Shown in pieces: positions 15,612 through 24,218 of a DNA stretch of 64,000 nucleotides (within the stretch, counting starts at the first letter, position 1; the number at the start of each line of letters is the position of its first letter). Under the pieces are notes generated by a model that was given only the letters and a program-made list of their open reading frames with translations, was not told the DNA's origin and did no database searches. The position numbers and the translations under genes were made by a program. Source of the DNA: SIG299 sp964632165 (GTDB lineage Bacteria; Bacillota; Clostridia; Lachnospirales; Lachnospiraceae); the NCBI GenBank assembly GCA_964632165.1, contig CAZWCZ010000001.1, positions 62,001 through 126,000 on the forward strand. Reading direction: 5' to 3'.

Positions 15612-16835
15612 TTATTTCTCTTCTTCCGTATCTTTCAGCACCAATAACTCCCATTCCACTTTATATCCTTCCGGATTAATGTTCGACCAGTCTGGCTCTT
15701 CCAAAAAAACCACCCGTGCAATGCCCTGTGTCGTATTGACATAAATTTCTTTGCCATCCGTGAATATCGACGACTTAACAACCCAGTTTGGAGAAAAGAA
15801 GAATTTTGCTATCTTCCCATTTTGCTTATTATACTGATAAATTTGTTTTGCACCATCAATTAACCAGACACTTCCTTCTGTCATTATGAAATTGTCCCAC
15901 ATATATTCGACTGTACCATCAGAAAAATCATAGCTGATTTCCTCTCCCGTGATAAGATTTTTTCCTGCAATCGTTCCTTCCTCCTCACGCATGCCGTATA
16001 TCATATCACCTGCCAAAGCATAGAACGGATAATATCCGACTACGACTTCTTCCTTTGTCTCACGCGACTTAAAAATCACTCCAACTTCGCTCTTCCATTT
16101 TACATAAGAGTCTCCCCATCCTCTTTCAGTTGCCATATTTTTATCTTTTATCGGCTCATCTGCACCAAACGGCAAAACCAGATACTCTGCTACAAGAATT
16201 TCATAAACCTCATCTCCTACTTCCATAAGCTCCTCTTTTATTTCACCGACAAAATGAATCCCTTCTTCATCCACTACCACTCTCTGCAGTAGATTTCTAA
16301 AATCTTCATCCTCATAGTCCTTCGCCTTTTCTCCCGCCGCATACAGCAGTTCTACGGTTCCGTCCTTTGGTGAATAAGCACATACATCTCCATCGTACAG
16401 ATTTTCCATTATATAATACCCGTAAGATTCCAAAAGGAAGTATAACACTCCATCGTACATATAAAGTGCCTTTGCCGGAAGTTCTACAACAAGTTCAGTT
16501 TCTCCGTCCTTTAACCGGTAGATAAAGTAATCATTATTTAAGTTCACAAAATAAACCGCTCCTGTTCTCTCATCGATGCAAAAAGGATTCGCTCCATCAT
16601 TATATCGTTCGTTAAATCCATTGTACTTTCCAAGCCCACTCTCTTCTATCTCCTCCAGGTCTTCCTTTTTTCCACTGCTTGGGAATCCCGCCAGTACGAC
16701 CATTTCCTTATCCACTTCTTCCTCTGCCGGTTGGAACGCACTTTCTGTCGGGGTAGGGATTGCATCCGGTCCTGTCTGCTGACATCCGGCAAGAAAAAGT
16801 ACAGTAAGTAAAATAAATAGTATCTCTTTTTTCAT
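15612..16835 (-). CDS. Module 1 exported lipoprotein, probable beta-propeller
   Basis: Not a family I can name. 407 residues; signal peptide with lipobox LAGC (Cys 18), then a Pro/Thr/Glu linker (PTPTESAFQPAEEE) and repeating blade-like strands such as AVYFVNLNNDYFIYRLKDG, LYMYDGVLYFL and GIHFVGEI, which suggest a six- to eight-bladed propeller. It is a clear paralogue of the protein encoded at 47227-48570: both carry FCID...GAVYFVN.N.DY.IYRLKDGE and DGVLYF. Attached to the outer face of the membrane. It follows the small secreted protein gene, with a long hairpin between. Confidence 0.8.
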   Translation of the reverse strand: MKKEILFILLTVLFLAGCQQTGPDAIPTPTESAFQPAEEEVDKEMVVLAGFPSSGKKEDLEEIEESGLGKYNGFNERYNDGANPFCIDERTGAVYFVNLNNDYFIYRLKDGETELVVELPAKALYMYDGVLYFLLESYGYYIMENLYDGDVCAYSPKDGTVELLYAAGEKAKDYEDEDFRNLLQRVVVDEEGIHFVGEIKEELMEVGDEVYEILVAEYLVLPFGADEPIKDKNMATERGWGDSYVKWKSEVGVIFKSRETKEEVVVGYYPFYALAGDMIYGMREEEGTIAGKNLITGEEISYDFSDGTVEYMWDNFIMTEGSVWLIDGAKQIYQYNKQNGKIAKFFFSPNWVVKSSIFTDGKEIYVNTTQGIARVVFLEEPDWSNINPEGYKVEWELLVLKDTEEEK

Positions 16836-16863
16836 ATCATCTGCCTTCTTTCCTTATTATTTA

Positions 16864-16897
16864 CTTAACGAAGCGGAATCTTTTCCGCTTCGTTAAG
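16864..16897. other. Perfect 15-bp hairpin between module 1 genes
   Basis: CTTAACGAAGCGGAA (16864-16878), loop of 4, TTCCGCTTCGTTAAG (16883-16897). On the minus strand it lacks a T run, so it looks like an mRNA processing or stability element and not a simple terminator; on the plus strand it is followed by GATTTTAAT. Confidence 0.75.
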
Positions 16898-16931
16898 ATT
16901 TTAATACATATTTTTATAACTCTATCTGCAA

Positions 16932-17321
16932 TTAATCTTCCAATGGATATTTCTGGCATTCATCCCATTTTGAATGTACCTCACCCTGAGGAACAGCTTT
17001 CGTCTCATCCATTTTTTTCCAGTATTGACAGTCTTCACCGTAAGTCAGGATATTAACCGAACACACCCACACCGGGCTATACGTTATCGTCTCTGTTACC
17101 GTACAATAGGCAGGAATCCATTCATCTTCACCATCTCCATTAAGGTCAACAGGCAGTAAATATCTATGAAGATATGTTTCCACCACATCTTGTTCACCTA
17201 ATGCAAAAACCTTATGTTCACAATCACTTGTTGCAGCATAAGACATTGTAGGTGTTACCATGGTAAAGCAAATGGCAGCTGTCATTGCCAATGATACTAT
17301 TTCTTTTAATTTCTTGTTCAT
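16932..17321 (-). CDS. Module 1 small secreted protein with Ca-binding-like loop
   Basis: 129 residues with a Sec signal peptide (MNKKLKEIVSLAMTAAICFT..., likely cut after SYA). The mature part has SDCEHKVFAL, a calcium-loop-like DLNGDGEDEW, and four to five cysteines (DCEH, AYCTV, VCSVN, DCQYW, DECQ). The protein at 48660-49055 has the same plan: TCNHTYML, DIDGDGVDDE, VCDIV, VCQVN, ECGYY. No known family is recognised. AAAGGAGAG site before the ATG. First gene of module 1 on this strand. Confidence 0.8.
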   Translation of the reverse strand: MNKKLKEIVSLAMTAAICFTMVTPTMSYAATSDCEHKVFALGEQDVVETYLHRYLLPVDLNGDGEDEWIPAYCTVTETITYSPVWVCSVNILTYGEDCQYWKKMDETKAVPQGEVHSKWDECQKYPLED

Positions 17322-17354
17322 TTTGGTTCTCTCCTTTTTTGTAATAATATAATT

Positions 17355-17368
17355 ACATTTGCAAATGT
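17355..17368. promoter_or_regulatory. Perfect 14-bp palindrome upstream of module 1
   Basis: ACATTTGCAAATGT lies between a TACAAT box (minus, near 17380) and the small secreted protein gene. The position fits an operator; the binding protein is unknown. Confidence 0.45.
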
Positions 17369-17567
17369 GTCTTTATTGTACCAGGATTTTTTCAAAAAAA
17401 CATAGCGAAACTGGCACAATTCATTTTTTTCGACCTTTTTTGCTATTTTAGGATCTGCTTTTCTGATCTCCATGCCAAGAACGTTTTGTTTGTATTTCCT
17501 GTACTATTTCTATTCATCCCCGAATATTTTAGTATCACATCTCTTTTGTTCAAGGACGGAATCTGAA

Positions 17568-18848
17568 TTGAAAAGCAGACTTGCCAAAGGAACCATCATA
17601 TTAACTGCGGCCGGATTTATTGTACGCATTCTCGGATTTTTTTACCGTATCTGGTTATCCGATCGGTTGGGAAGCGAACTTCTTGGCATCTATCAGATGA
17701 TTTTCCCAATTTCCGGTGTATGCTATACCATCTATGCTTCCGGTATTCAGACCGCCATTTCAAAACTGACTGCAGAGAAAAAAAATGCTGTCTCGATTTT
17801 TTTTCATGGTTTGTCTGTTTCCTTGATCCTTTCTCTTTTCCTTTCCTTCATCGTTTATGAAACAGCCCCGTACCTTGCCTCCCATTTTCTGTTTGAAGAA
17901 CGTACCATCCGCCCTCTACAGATTCTGAGCTTCCTGTTTCCGTTCGGTGCCGTTTCCGCCTGTTGCAACGGCTACTATTATGGAAAAGGAAATTCTCGTT
18001 TTCCTGCCATTTCACAACTGACGGAGCAGGGAATCCGAATTTCTTGTGCATACCTTATTGCCGCTTTCGTTCCTGCGATGACATTCTCCTGCGAAACGGC
18101 TGTTCTTGTCCTGGTTTTTGGCGAAGCTGCCTCTGCATTTCTCAGTCTTACCTCTTTTTTGTTGTCAGAATGCCGTTTCAGAAAATGTACCTTGCATTCC
18201 TTTCATGCAAAACACTACAAGGAACTCCTCTGTCTTTCCATACCGCTTAGTATCCATCGGCTTATCCTCAATCTTCTGCACAGTTTTGAAGCTACGCTTG
18301 TGCCGTTCACACTTCAGCAATCCGGGCTAAGCAGATCCGATGCCATCAGCAGGTACGGAATTTTAAATGGTATGGCATTCCCTTTTATTTATTTTCCTAC
18401 TGCCCTGACCGGCTCCTTGTCAGTTCTCCTTCTCCCGGCTGTTTCCGGAGCGAAGAGAAAAAAAGACAGTGCATATCTTGAACGAATCATTCGAATTTCT
18501 CTGGCATTTAGTCTGGTTCTTGGGACAGGATGTTTTCTGCTCTTTTTCTTTTTCGGAGAATATTTAGGGACTCTCGTCTTTCATGAAACACTGGCAGGAA
18601 CTTACCTGCAGATCCTTGCCTGGCTTTGTCCGTTTCTCTATGTTTCCTCCACATTGTCCAGTATTTTAAACGGTTTAGGCAAAGTCTACCACACTTTTTG
18701 CATTTCTGTTTTCTCTATGATAATTAAGATTGCATGTCTGATTCTTTTTGTTCCGAGATACGGAATGCCTGCCTACTTTTTCAGTCTTCTTTCCGGTCAG
18801 ATCTGCAGTACCGTTTCAGAAGCCATTGTTTTATATCGTACAAAGTAA
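17568..18848 (+). CDS. SpoVB/MurJ-like lipid-linked oligosaccharide flippase
   Basis: Polytopic membrane protein of the MATE/MVF superfamily, about 12 to 14 helices in 426 residues. The start KSRLAKGTIILTAAGFIVRILGFFYRIWLS is typical of stage V sporulation protein B and its relatives, which move lipid-linked cell wall or polysaccharide precursors outward. TTG at 17568 is preferred as start since it gives the family N-terminus; an in-frame ATG at 17472 would add 32 residues unlike the family. It lies on the plus strand between two minus-strand module 1 genes. Whether it serves sporulation or surface glycans cannot be told from this context. Confidence 0.85.
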   Translation: MKSRLAKGTIILTAAGFIVRILGFFYRIWLSDRLGSELLGIYQMIFPISGVCYTIYASGIQTAISKLTAEKKNAVSIFFHGLSVSLILSLFLSFIVYETAPYLASHFLFEERTIRPLQILSFLFPFGAVSACCNGYYYGKGNSRFPAISQLTEQGIRISCAYLIAAFVPAMTFSCETAVLVLVFGEAASAFLSLTSFLLSECRFRKCTLHSFHAKHYKELLCLSIPLSIHRLILNLLHSFEATLVPFTLQQSGLSRSDAISRYGILNGMAFPFIYFPTALTGSLSVLLLPAVSGAKRKKDSAYLERIIRISLAFSLVLGTGCFLLFFFFGEYLGTLVFHETLAGTYLQILAWLCPFLYVSSTLSSILNGLGKVYHTFCISVFSMIIKIACLILFVPRYGMPAYFFSLLSGQICSTVSEAIVLYRTK

Positions 18849-18852
18849 TGTT

Positions 18853-20895
18853 TTATTCACCTGTATACATTTTTAACCTGCGGTCCAGTTCCTTTACCAA
18901 TTCATCCAGTGAAAGTCCGCCATTCCAATACTCTTCAAATGTCTCCCAGTAAACCTCTTCTTCCATTTCAAAATACACCGCTGCTTTCGAGATCATTTCA
19001 TACATTTCTCTGATAAACGGGGTATCACTATATGTTGCATAGTCTTCTAAAAGGAACGAATTTTTTTCCTGCATCATATAATTCGCATATGCCGTAATGT
19101 ATTCCAGCGTTGCATCCAGTCGGTCAGATTTTGGATTTACCACAAGAAAATTAAGACCTACCACGTATCCGGTTCCTTCTGCAATGCTTGGTCGTCCTGT
19201 CACGCCATAAACATCCGATGTCCCTATCAGGCTGAGTATTTTCCCATATCCCGTATTGTTCATTGTTTCAAAATAAAACTCTGGAATTTCCCCAATGACA
19301 AGTGGATCATAAATACTTGTTTCCACATCCGCCTTCCAGTTTTTTTCTTTACTTTCTTTTAACTGGGACACTCCTTTCCGGAATACCTCAGTGTCAAACG
19401 TATCATATGCCGATAAATACTGACGGAAAAATTCTTTTGCAAGGCTTGTAACATCTTCTGACAGCATGGTTCTCCCGATTTCATCCATTCCCTGCTCCGT
19501 CACAAAATCCACATAAGTTTCCCAATCCATTTCTTTTAGGGAGACTCCGTTCTGGTCACAGTATTCCTTATTATATACCATGACCGTGAACATACTTTTT
19601 ACAGGGAGCATCCAGATATCTCCATTTTCATTGGTCGCCATCTTACGGATTCCAGGGAAACAGGCATCCAGATATTCCCGTACTCCTTCCACTTCGTTCA
19701 GTGGATAATATCCTTCGCATTCTTTTAACTCATAGGCGATTGCATTTCCGGAATACATGGTATACAGGTCAAAGTCTTTGTCTCCTGCAAGTGCTTTTAA
19801 AGCAAGTTTTTCCGACGAAAGCTTCTGCTCATTCATCAAAAAGCCACACGGAAACGGTTTATACTCCACCGTTTCTTTCTCCAAAATTCTCAGTATTTTT
19901 TCCGGTTGCACCATATTTTCTACGCAAACTCTCCAGACTCCCGACTTTTGTTCATACTGATTCGCATAGAATAAAAAACCTTTCTTATAGACCGCCGGTT
20001 CGGAAAGCATCAGATCACTTGCAACCAATGTCGCATCTGAAATACCGTCATATGCTTGAAAAAAAATTTCTTTCTTACTGCCGTAGCCGGAAAAATCCGT
20101 ATAGAAAAAACCGTATTTGCTCCCGCATATCTGCTTTGTTCCTGCCTGATATCCTAAAACTGCAACCTGCTCCACAGCTCCGCTTTCCGGTTGGAATTCA
20201 TGGATCACATATCCCTGTTCCTGCGTATACGCCTGGATTCTGAGTGATCCGTCTTCCGTCACAAACAGTGCTGTCGGAAATTTAATCCTCATTTCCTCAG
20301 CTTTCGGCGTTTCATCCATGATATTGATACGAAAAACCGTATATCCCTGTAATTTCTCCGCAGTCACATCCTGCATTTCTTCCTGATCAGCAGTTTTTTT
20401 CTCCCCTATGGCATAAATGTAATCTCCAAGGAGCGTAACATACGAAAGTTCTCTTTCATATTGTGTAAGATTGGCCAGCACTTCTACTTCCCATGTATCT
20501 GTATCTACCTTAAAAATACTCGGCACCTTCCACGATTCTATCGTAGGAGCAGTAAAATACAGGATCCCGTCTTTCACATTCAGACCGGACATTCCTATAC
20601 TTCCGGCATAAATGATATTGCTCTTGATACAATTCCCATCCAGATCGTACACACTGATTTTTTGTTCTGCTCCGTTTATTGATTCCGGGCTTGTGCTTTC
20701 TACCAGTTTATCAAGCCAGGTGGAAATATATACGGTTCCGTCCTCATCCACTGCCACGCAGTCTGCGCCTTCACTTCCTTCATAAAAGAAAGTGTTCTTA
20801 TCCGCCTCCAGCAGTTCCATTTTGATTTTTTCTTCTTTTTGACATCCTGCACAAAACACCATTATAAAAATCATACATATAAATATACGCTTCAT
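18853..20895 (-). CDS. Module 1 large lipoprotein: propeller fused to family 1 solute-binding domain
   Basis: 680 residues. Lipobox FCAGC, then about 330 residues of propeller-like strands (DCVAVDEDGTVYIST, VKDGILYFTAP, YVTLLGDYIYAIGEKK), then a C-terminal half like MalE-type extracellular binding proteins (ENGDIWMLPVKSMFTVMVYN, EYCDQNGVSLKEMDWETYVDFV, FLVVNPKSDRLDATLEYI). Start at MKRIFICM, after GGAG; the longer frame to 20976 is rejected. It diverges from two ABC permease genes (21185, 22015), so it is the likely binding protein of that transporter. Paralogue of 45140-47224. Substrate unknown. Confidence 0.82.
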   Translation of the reverse strand: MKRIFICMIFIMVFCAGCQKEEKIKMELLEADKNTFFYEGSEGADCVAVDEDGTVYISTWLDKLVESTSPESINGAEQKISVYDLDGNCIKSNIIYAGSIGMSGLNVKDGILYFTAPTIESWKVPSIFKVDTDTWEVEVLANLTQYERELSYVTLLGDYIYAIGEKKTADQEEMQDVTAEKLQGYTVFRINIMDETPKAEEMRIKFPTALFVTEDGSLRIQAYTQEQGYVIHEFQPESGAVEQVAVLGYQAGTKQICGSKYGFFYTDFSGYGSKKEIFFQAYDGISDATLVASDLMLSEPAVYKKGFLFYANQYEQKSGVWRVCVENMVQPEKILRILEKETVEYKPFPCGFLMNEQKLSSEKLALKALAGDKDFDLYTMYSGNAIAYELKECEGYYPLNEVEGVREYLDACFPGIRKMATNENGDIWMLPVKSMFTVMVYNKEYCDQNGVSLKEMDWETYVDFVTEQGMDEIGRTMLSEDVTSLAKEFFRQYLSAYDTFDTEVFRKGVSQLKESKEKNWKADVETSIYDPLVIGEIPEFYFETMNNTGYGKILSLIGTSDVYGVTGRPSIAEGTGYVVGLNFLVVNPKSDRLDATLEYITAYANYMMQEKNSFLLEDYATYSDTPFIREMYEMISKAAVYFEMEEEVYWETFEEYWNGGLSLDELVKELDRRLKMYTGE

Positions 20896-20960
20896 ATCTC
20901 CTGCACCTCCACTATAATAATGCTCTCTATTTTTTTTACGTTTCTTCTGTAGTTTTCCAA

Positions 20961-20989
20961 AGTATACATGCAACAAAATTATTTGTCAA
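20961..20989 (-). promoter_or_regulatory. Sigma-A promoter of the module 1 large lipoprotein
   Basis: Minus strand TTGACA (20989-20984), 17-base spacer, TATACT (20966-20961), with TG directly before the -10 box. Near-consensus, so strong expression is expected unless repressed. Confidence 0.85.
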
Positions 20990-21124
20990 TTATTATTTCT
21001 TTTTGAATTTTCTCACTTCTTAATATTCTGTTCCTAACAAAATACACAACACGATAATGAAAGATTCAAAAAGCCACCCTCTTTTTTACATAATTAGTAT
21101 TTTTACAAATTCTAACATTTCTGC

Positions 21125-21153
21125 TTTACATTATCGCTTTAATCTGATACAAT
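21125..21153 (+). promoter_or_regulatory. Sigma-A promoter of the ABC permease genes
   Basis: TTTACA (21125-21130), 17-base spacer, TACAAT (21148-21153). The 290-base region 20896-21184 thus holds two divergent promoters and no gene. Confidence 0.75.
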
Positions 21154-21184
21154 ATCAAAAAACCAAAAAAATGGAGGGTTGCTT

Positions 21185-22018
21185 ATGAAACAGAAAAAGC
21201 ATGCGGACTCCTGCTCCGTAAGAACAGGATTTCGATTGCGCTGGAACAGCAAATGTATTCTTTGCCTTGCTCCAAGTCTCCTTGGTCTGATGATCTTTTT
21301 TATTTTCCCGTACTTCAGGGTTCTTTACTATTCTTTCATCAGAAATCAGTTTAGAAAAGATTTTGTCGGGCTGAATAACTATATAAGTACAATTCAGAAT
21401 GATTATTTTCGTCTGGCATTCAAAAACAGTATCCAGCTCATTCTCATATGTGTCCCGATTCTGATTTTACTTGCCATTTTGATTTCCATTGGGCTTTCAT
21501 TTTTATTGAAGAAGCTTCGTATTCTCCGCGTTGCTTTCATTCTCCCAATGTTGATCCCTACCGCCAGTATCGTTCTGTTTTTTCAAAAAGTATTTGGTTC
21601 TATTGAAAATGAACTTCCTCTTTATATTTTGTTTATCTGGAAGAACATCGGCATCTGTATTATTTTGTTGACTGCCGCACTGACCACGATCGAAGATGAA
21701 TTATATGAAGCCGCAAAATTAGATGGCGCAGGAAGTTTTTTCTTACATACCAAGATCACCGTACCGCTGATTTTGCCGACCATTTCCTTTTCCGCACTGA
21801 TGGCGATCGTAAATTCATTCAAGATCTTCCGTGAGAGCTATTTGTACTATGGCGGAAACTATCCGCCGGATTACGGCTATACCTTACAGTACTACATGAA
21901 CAACAATTTCCTGAAATTTAATTATCAGGCACTTGCTTCTTCTTCCGTACTGACTTCGTTTTTAGTAGCCGCAATTGTCATTTTCTTTTTACTTTGGGAA
22001 AGGAGGTACCAGCGATGA
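21185..22018 (+). CDS. ABC transporter permease, MalF/UgpA type
   Basis: 277 residues with six predicted helices. The N-terminal helix follows CLAPSLLGLMIFFIFPYFRVLYYSF, and the EAA loop that contacts the ATPase reads YEAAKLDGAGSFFLHTKITVPLILP. This is the pattern of carbohydrate-uptake (CUT1) permeases. The ATG at 21185 follows GGAGG. It overlaps the next permease gene by ATGA. No ATPase gene is nearby, as is common in Firmicutes that share one MsmX-type ATPase. The divergent large lipoprotein is the likely partner. Confidence 0.92.
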   Translation: MKQKKHADSCSVRTGFRLRWNSKCILCLAPSLLGLMIFFIFPYFRVLYYSFIRNQFRKDFVGLNNYISTIQNDYFRLAFKNSIQLILICVPILILLAILISIGLSFLLKKLRILRVAFILPMLIPTASIVLFFQKVFGSIENELPLYILFIWKNIGICIILLTAALTTIEDELYEAAKLDGAGSFFLHTKITVPLILPTISFSALMAIVNSFKIFRESYLYYGGNYPPDYGYTLQYYMNNNFLKFNYQALASSSVLTSFLVAAIVIFFLLWERRYQR

Positions 22019-22770
22019 AAAATGTATTGCGTTTTTTTCTTGTATTACTTGCTGCGGTATTCTTCCTGCCGACTTTAGCCACTATTTTATTATCGTTTTA
22101 TTCCGAAGGCAGCCTGACCTATTTAGGATACGACGAATTGTTCTTTGACTGTTTTAAATTTTATACAATGTTTTGGAACTCCGTCATTTATGCCTTTGCC
22201 ATCACTGCACTTCAGCTGATCGTCATTCTTCCTGCAGCATTTGCATTCTCCTATGCAAAATTCCGTGGAAAAGAACTTCTCTTTTTCTTTTACATCATCC
22301 TTATGATGATGCCGCTGCAGGTTATGATCCTTCCAAATTATATTGGTCTGCGTGATATGGGAATCCTGAACACCCGTGCCGGTATTATTCTTCCTATGAT
22401 ATTTTCACCATTTGGTGTTGTTGTACTTCGACAGTATATGAAAAGTACAGATCAGTCTGCAATTGAAGCAATGCGCCTGGAAACGAGTTCCATCATTCGC
22501 ATTCTTTTATATGCTGTCGCACCTCAGGTTAAAGTATGCCTGTATGCCGTAGCACTGTTTGTATTCGCAGAATGCTGGAACATGTTGGAACAGCCTATGC
22601 TCCTTTTACAGGATAATGATCTGCAGACCCTTACCGTATTTTTCAGCAATGCAGATTACAGTGACAATATCCTGTATCCGGCTTCGGTATTGTTCATGAT
22701 TCCGATTTTACTTCTTTACATGTTCTTCCACAAAGAATTGGAAAGGGGGCTGACATTACATGATGTTTAG
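22015..22770 (+). CDS. ABC transporter permease, MalG/UgpE type
   Basis: 251 residues, six helices. The EAA loop is less typical: IEAMRLETSSIIRILLYAVAPQVK in place of the usual EAA-x3-G-x9-I-x-LP, so the conserved glycine is replaced by a threonine-serine pair. Motifs MMPLQVMILPNYIGLRDMGILNTRAGIILP are standard for the MalG group. AAAGGAGG site; start overlaps the previous stop (ATGA). Pairs with the MalF-type permease. Substrate unknown. Confidence 0.9.
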   Translation: MKNVLRFFLVLLAAVFFLPTLATILLSFYSEGSLTYLGYDELFFDCFKFYTMFWNSVIYAFAITALQLIVILPAAFAFSYAKFRGKELLFFFYIILMMMPLQVMILPNYIGLRDMGILNTRAGIILPMIFSPFGVVVLRQYMKSTDQSAIEAMRLETSSIIRILLYAVAPQVKVCLYAVALFVFAECWNMLEQPMLLLQDNDLQTLTVFFSNADYSDNILYPASVLFMIPILLLYMFFHKELERGLTLHDV

Positions 22771-23224
22771 AAAAAAAGAAAAAGACTCCGATCAAAAATC
22801 ATGGTTTGCACTGATTCTTCTGTCTGTGCTGTTTTACGGTTCTATGCTTGTTCTTACCCTTATTGCCAAAGATGTACGCAATGCCAGGCTTCCTCGGGTT
22901 ACTGCACAGCGTCTCGGAACGCAAAAGTTTACTTATTCAGTAAGCAATGGAGCAGAAACACGGACTACAACGGCGTTAGCCATTCCTAAACATCTGGTAG
23001 ACTCCGATCAGGTATATAGCTTATTGATCATTTATAATTCCGAAACAGAGGAAACCAATTGCTACGTTGACAAAGTATCTCTTACCATAGATACGAGCAA
23101 AGAAAATCCTGACTATTACGCCGTTACGGATACTTCCTATACTTATACGTTCTTCGTTACGGAAGGATACGAAGGACTGGAAGATGGCGACGAAGTTTAC
23201 TATGAAGGTGTTTATAAAAAATAA
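22760..23224 (+). CDS. Single-helix membrane protein of the ABC permease operon
   Basis: 154 residues. A short cytoplasmic basic N-terminus (MMFRKKEKDSDQK), one membrane helix (FALILLSVLFYGSMLVLTLIA), and an extracellular domain of about 115 residues with beta strands (KFTYSVSNGAETRTTTALAIP, YSLLIIYNSETEETNC, TYTFFVTEGYEGLEDGDEVYYEG). The last part is reminiscent of the barrel-sandwich edge seen in membrane-fusion proteins, but no family is claimed. It overlaps the MalG-type gene by 11 bases, so it is very probably part of the transporter or its sensor. Confidence 0.75.
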   Translation: MMFRKKEKDSDQKSWFALILLSVLFYGSMLVLTLIAKDVRNARLPRVTAQRLGTQKFTYSVSNGAETRTTTALAIPKHLVDSDQVYSLLIIYNSETEETNCYVDKVSLTIDTSKENPDYYAVTDTSYTYTFFVTEGYEGLEDGDEVYYEGVYKK

Positions 23225-23241
23225 ACTGGCTTTTCCTTCAA

Positions 23242-23290
23242 AAGAGGCACGGCCGGGCGGAATGAAAAAATCCGCCCGGCTGTGCCTCTT
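23242..23290. terminator. Bidirectional terminator between the ABC operon and metA
   Basis: A 20-bp stem with one mismatch: AAGAGGCAC-GGCCGGGCGGA against TCCGCCCGGC-TGTGCCTCTT. On the minus strand the stem is followed by TTTTG; it also lies 18 bases behind the plus-strand stop. Confidence 0.85.
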
Positions 23291-23291
23291 A

Positions 23292-24197
23292 TTACCACTC
23301 ATACGGTGTATTCTGATATACGTAGTAATTGACCCAATTGGTATATAACGTATTGGCATGTGCTCTCCACATCAGACTTGGGCGCATCTCACTATTATTT
23401 TCCGGATAATAGTTGACGGGAAGTTCCGGCTGGATTCCTTTATTCAGATCCCTTTTATATTCTTTATCCAAAGTAACCCTGTCATATTCCGGATGTCCCA
23501 GCACAAAAATATTTTTCCCTTCTTCCGCCATCAAAAGAAACAATCCTGCCTCTTCTGATTCTGCCAGAATTTTAAATTTTCCGCTGTTTTCTATATCCTC
23601 TTTTACCATTTCTGTATATCTGGAATGCGGTGCATAAAACCAGTCATCAAATCCCCGCACCAGAGGTTCACGTCTGTTTCTCACGCGATGCAGATACACT
23701 CCGGAAAGCTTTTCTGAAAGATTCTGCTTCCGAATATGATATCGGTAATATAAACCTGCCTGTGCCCCCCAACAGATATGCAAGGTAGATGTTACATGTG
23801 TCTCAGACCAGTCCATGACTCTCGTCAGTTCTTCCCAATAAGCAACTTCTTCAAATTCCAACTGTTCTACCGGAGCTCCTGTAATGATCAGACCGTCAAA
23901 ATAACGCTCTTTCACATCTTCATACGTCAGATAAAACGTATCCAGATGACTGGTTGCTGTGTTCTTCCCGACATAGCTTCCTGTAGTGAGGAATGTAATA
24001 TCCAACTGCAACGGAGTGTTCGATAAGGAACGCAGCAGCTGTACCTCCGTATCCTCCTTTAAAGGCATCAGATTCAGAATTGCAATTTTAAGCGGTCGTA
24101 TGTCCTGACTTAATGCCCTCTTTTCATCCATGACAAATATATTTTCATCTTCCAGTATTTTTTTTGCAGGAAGATCACTCTGTACTTTAATCGGCAT
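23292..24197 (-). CDS. metA: Homoserine O-acetyltransferase (MetA family)
   Basis: First committed step of methionine synthesis: acylation of homoserine. 301 residues with the catalytic Cys142 in LHICWG, His235/Glu237-type pair in LGHPEYD, and the start MPIKVQSDLPA. Residue 111 is glutamate (TGAPVEQLEF). In this family Glu111 marks acetyl-CoA users and Gly111 succinyl-CoA users, so acetyltransferase is predicted. It starts 21 bases behind ligA and has no SAM riboswitch of its own. Confidence 0.95.
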   Translation of the reverse strand: MPIKVQSDLPAKKILEDENIFVMDEKRALSQDIRPLKIAILNLMPLKEDTEVQLLRSLSNTPLQLDITFLTTGSYVGKNTATSHLDTFYLTYEDVKERYFDGLIITGAPVEQLEFEEVAYWEELTRVMDWSETHVTSTLHICWGAQAGLYYRYHIRKQNLSEKLSGVYLHRVRNRREPLVRGFDDWFYAPHSRYTEMVKEDIENSGKFKILAESEEAGLFLLMAEEGKNIFVLGHPEYDRVTLDKEYKRDLNKGIQPELPVNYYPENNSEMRPSLMWRAHANTLYTNWVNYYVYQNTPYEW

Positions 24198-24218
24198 GTC
24201 TTTTCCTCATTTCTTCCT

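Noticed and set aside
24198..24218. SAM riboswitch before metA
   Set aside because: Only 21 bases separate ligA and metA, too short for any known riboswitch.
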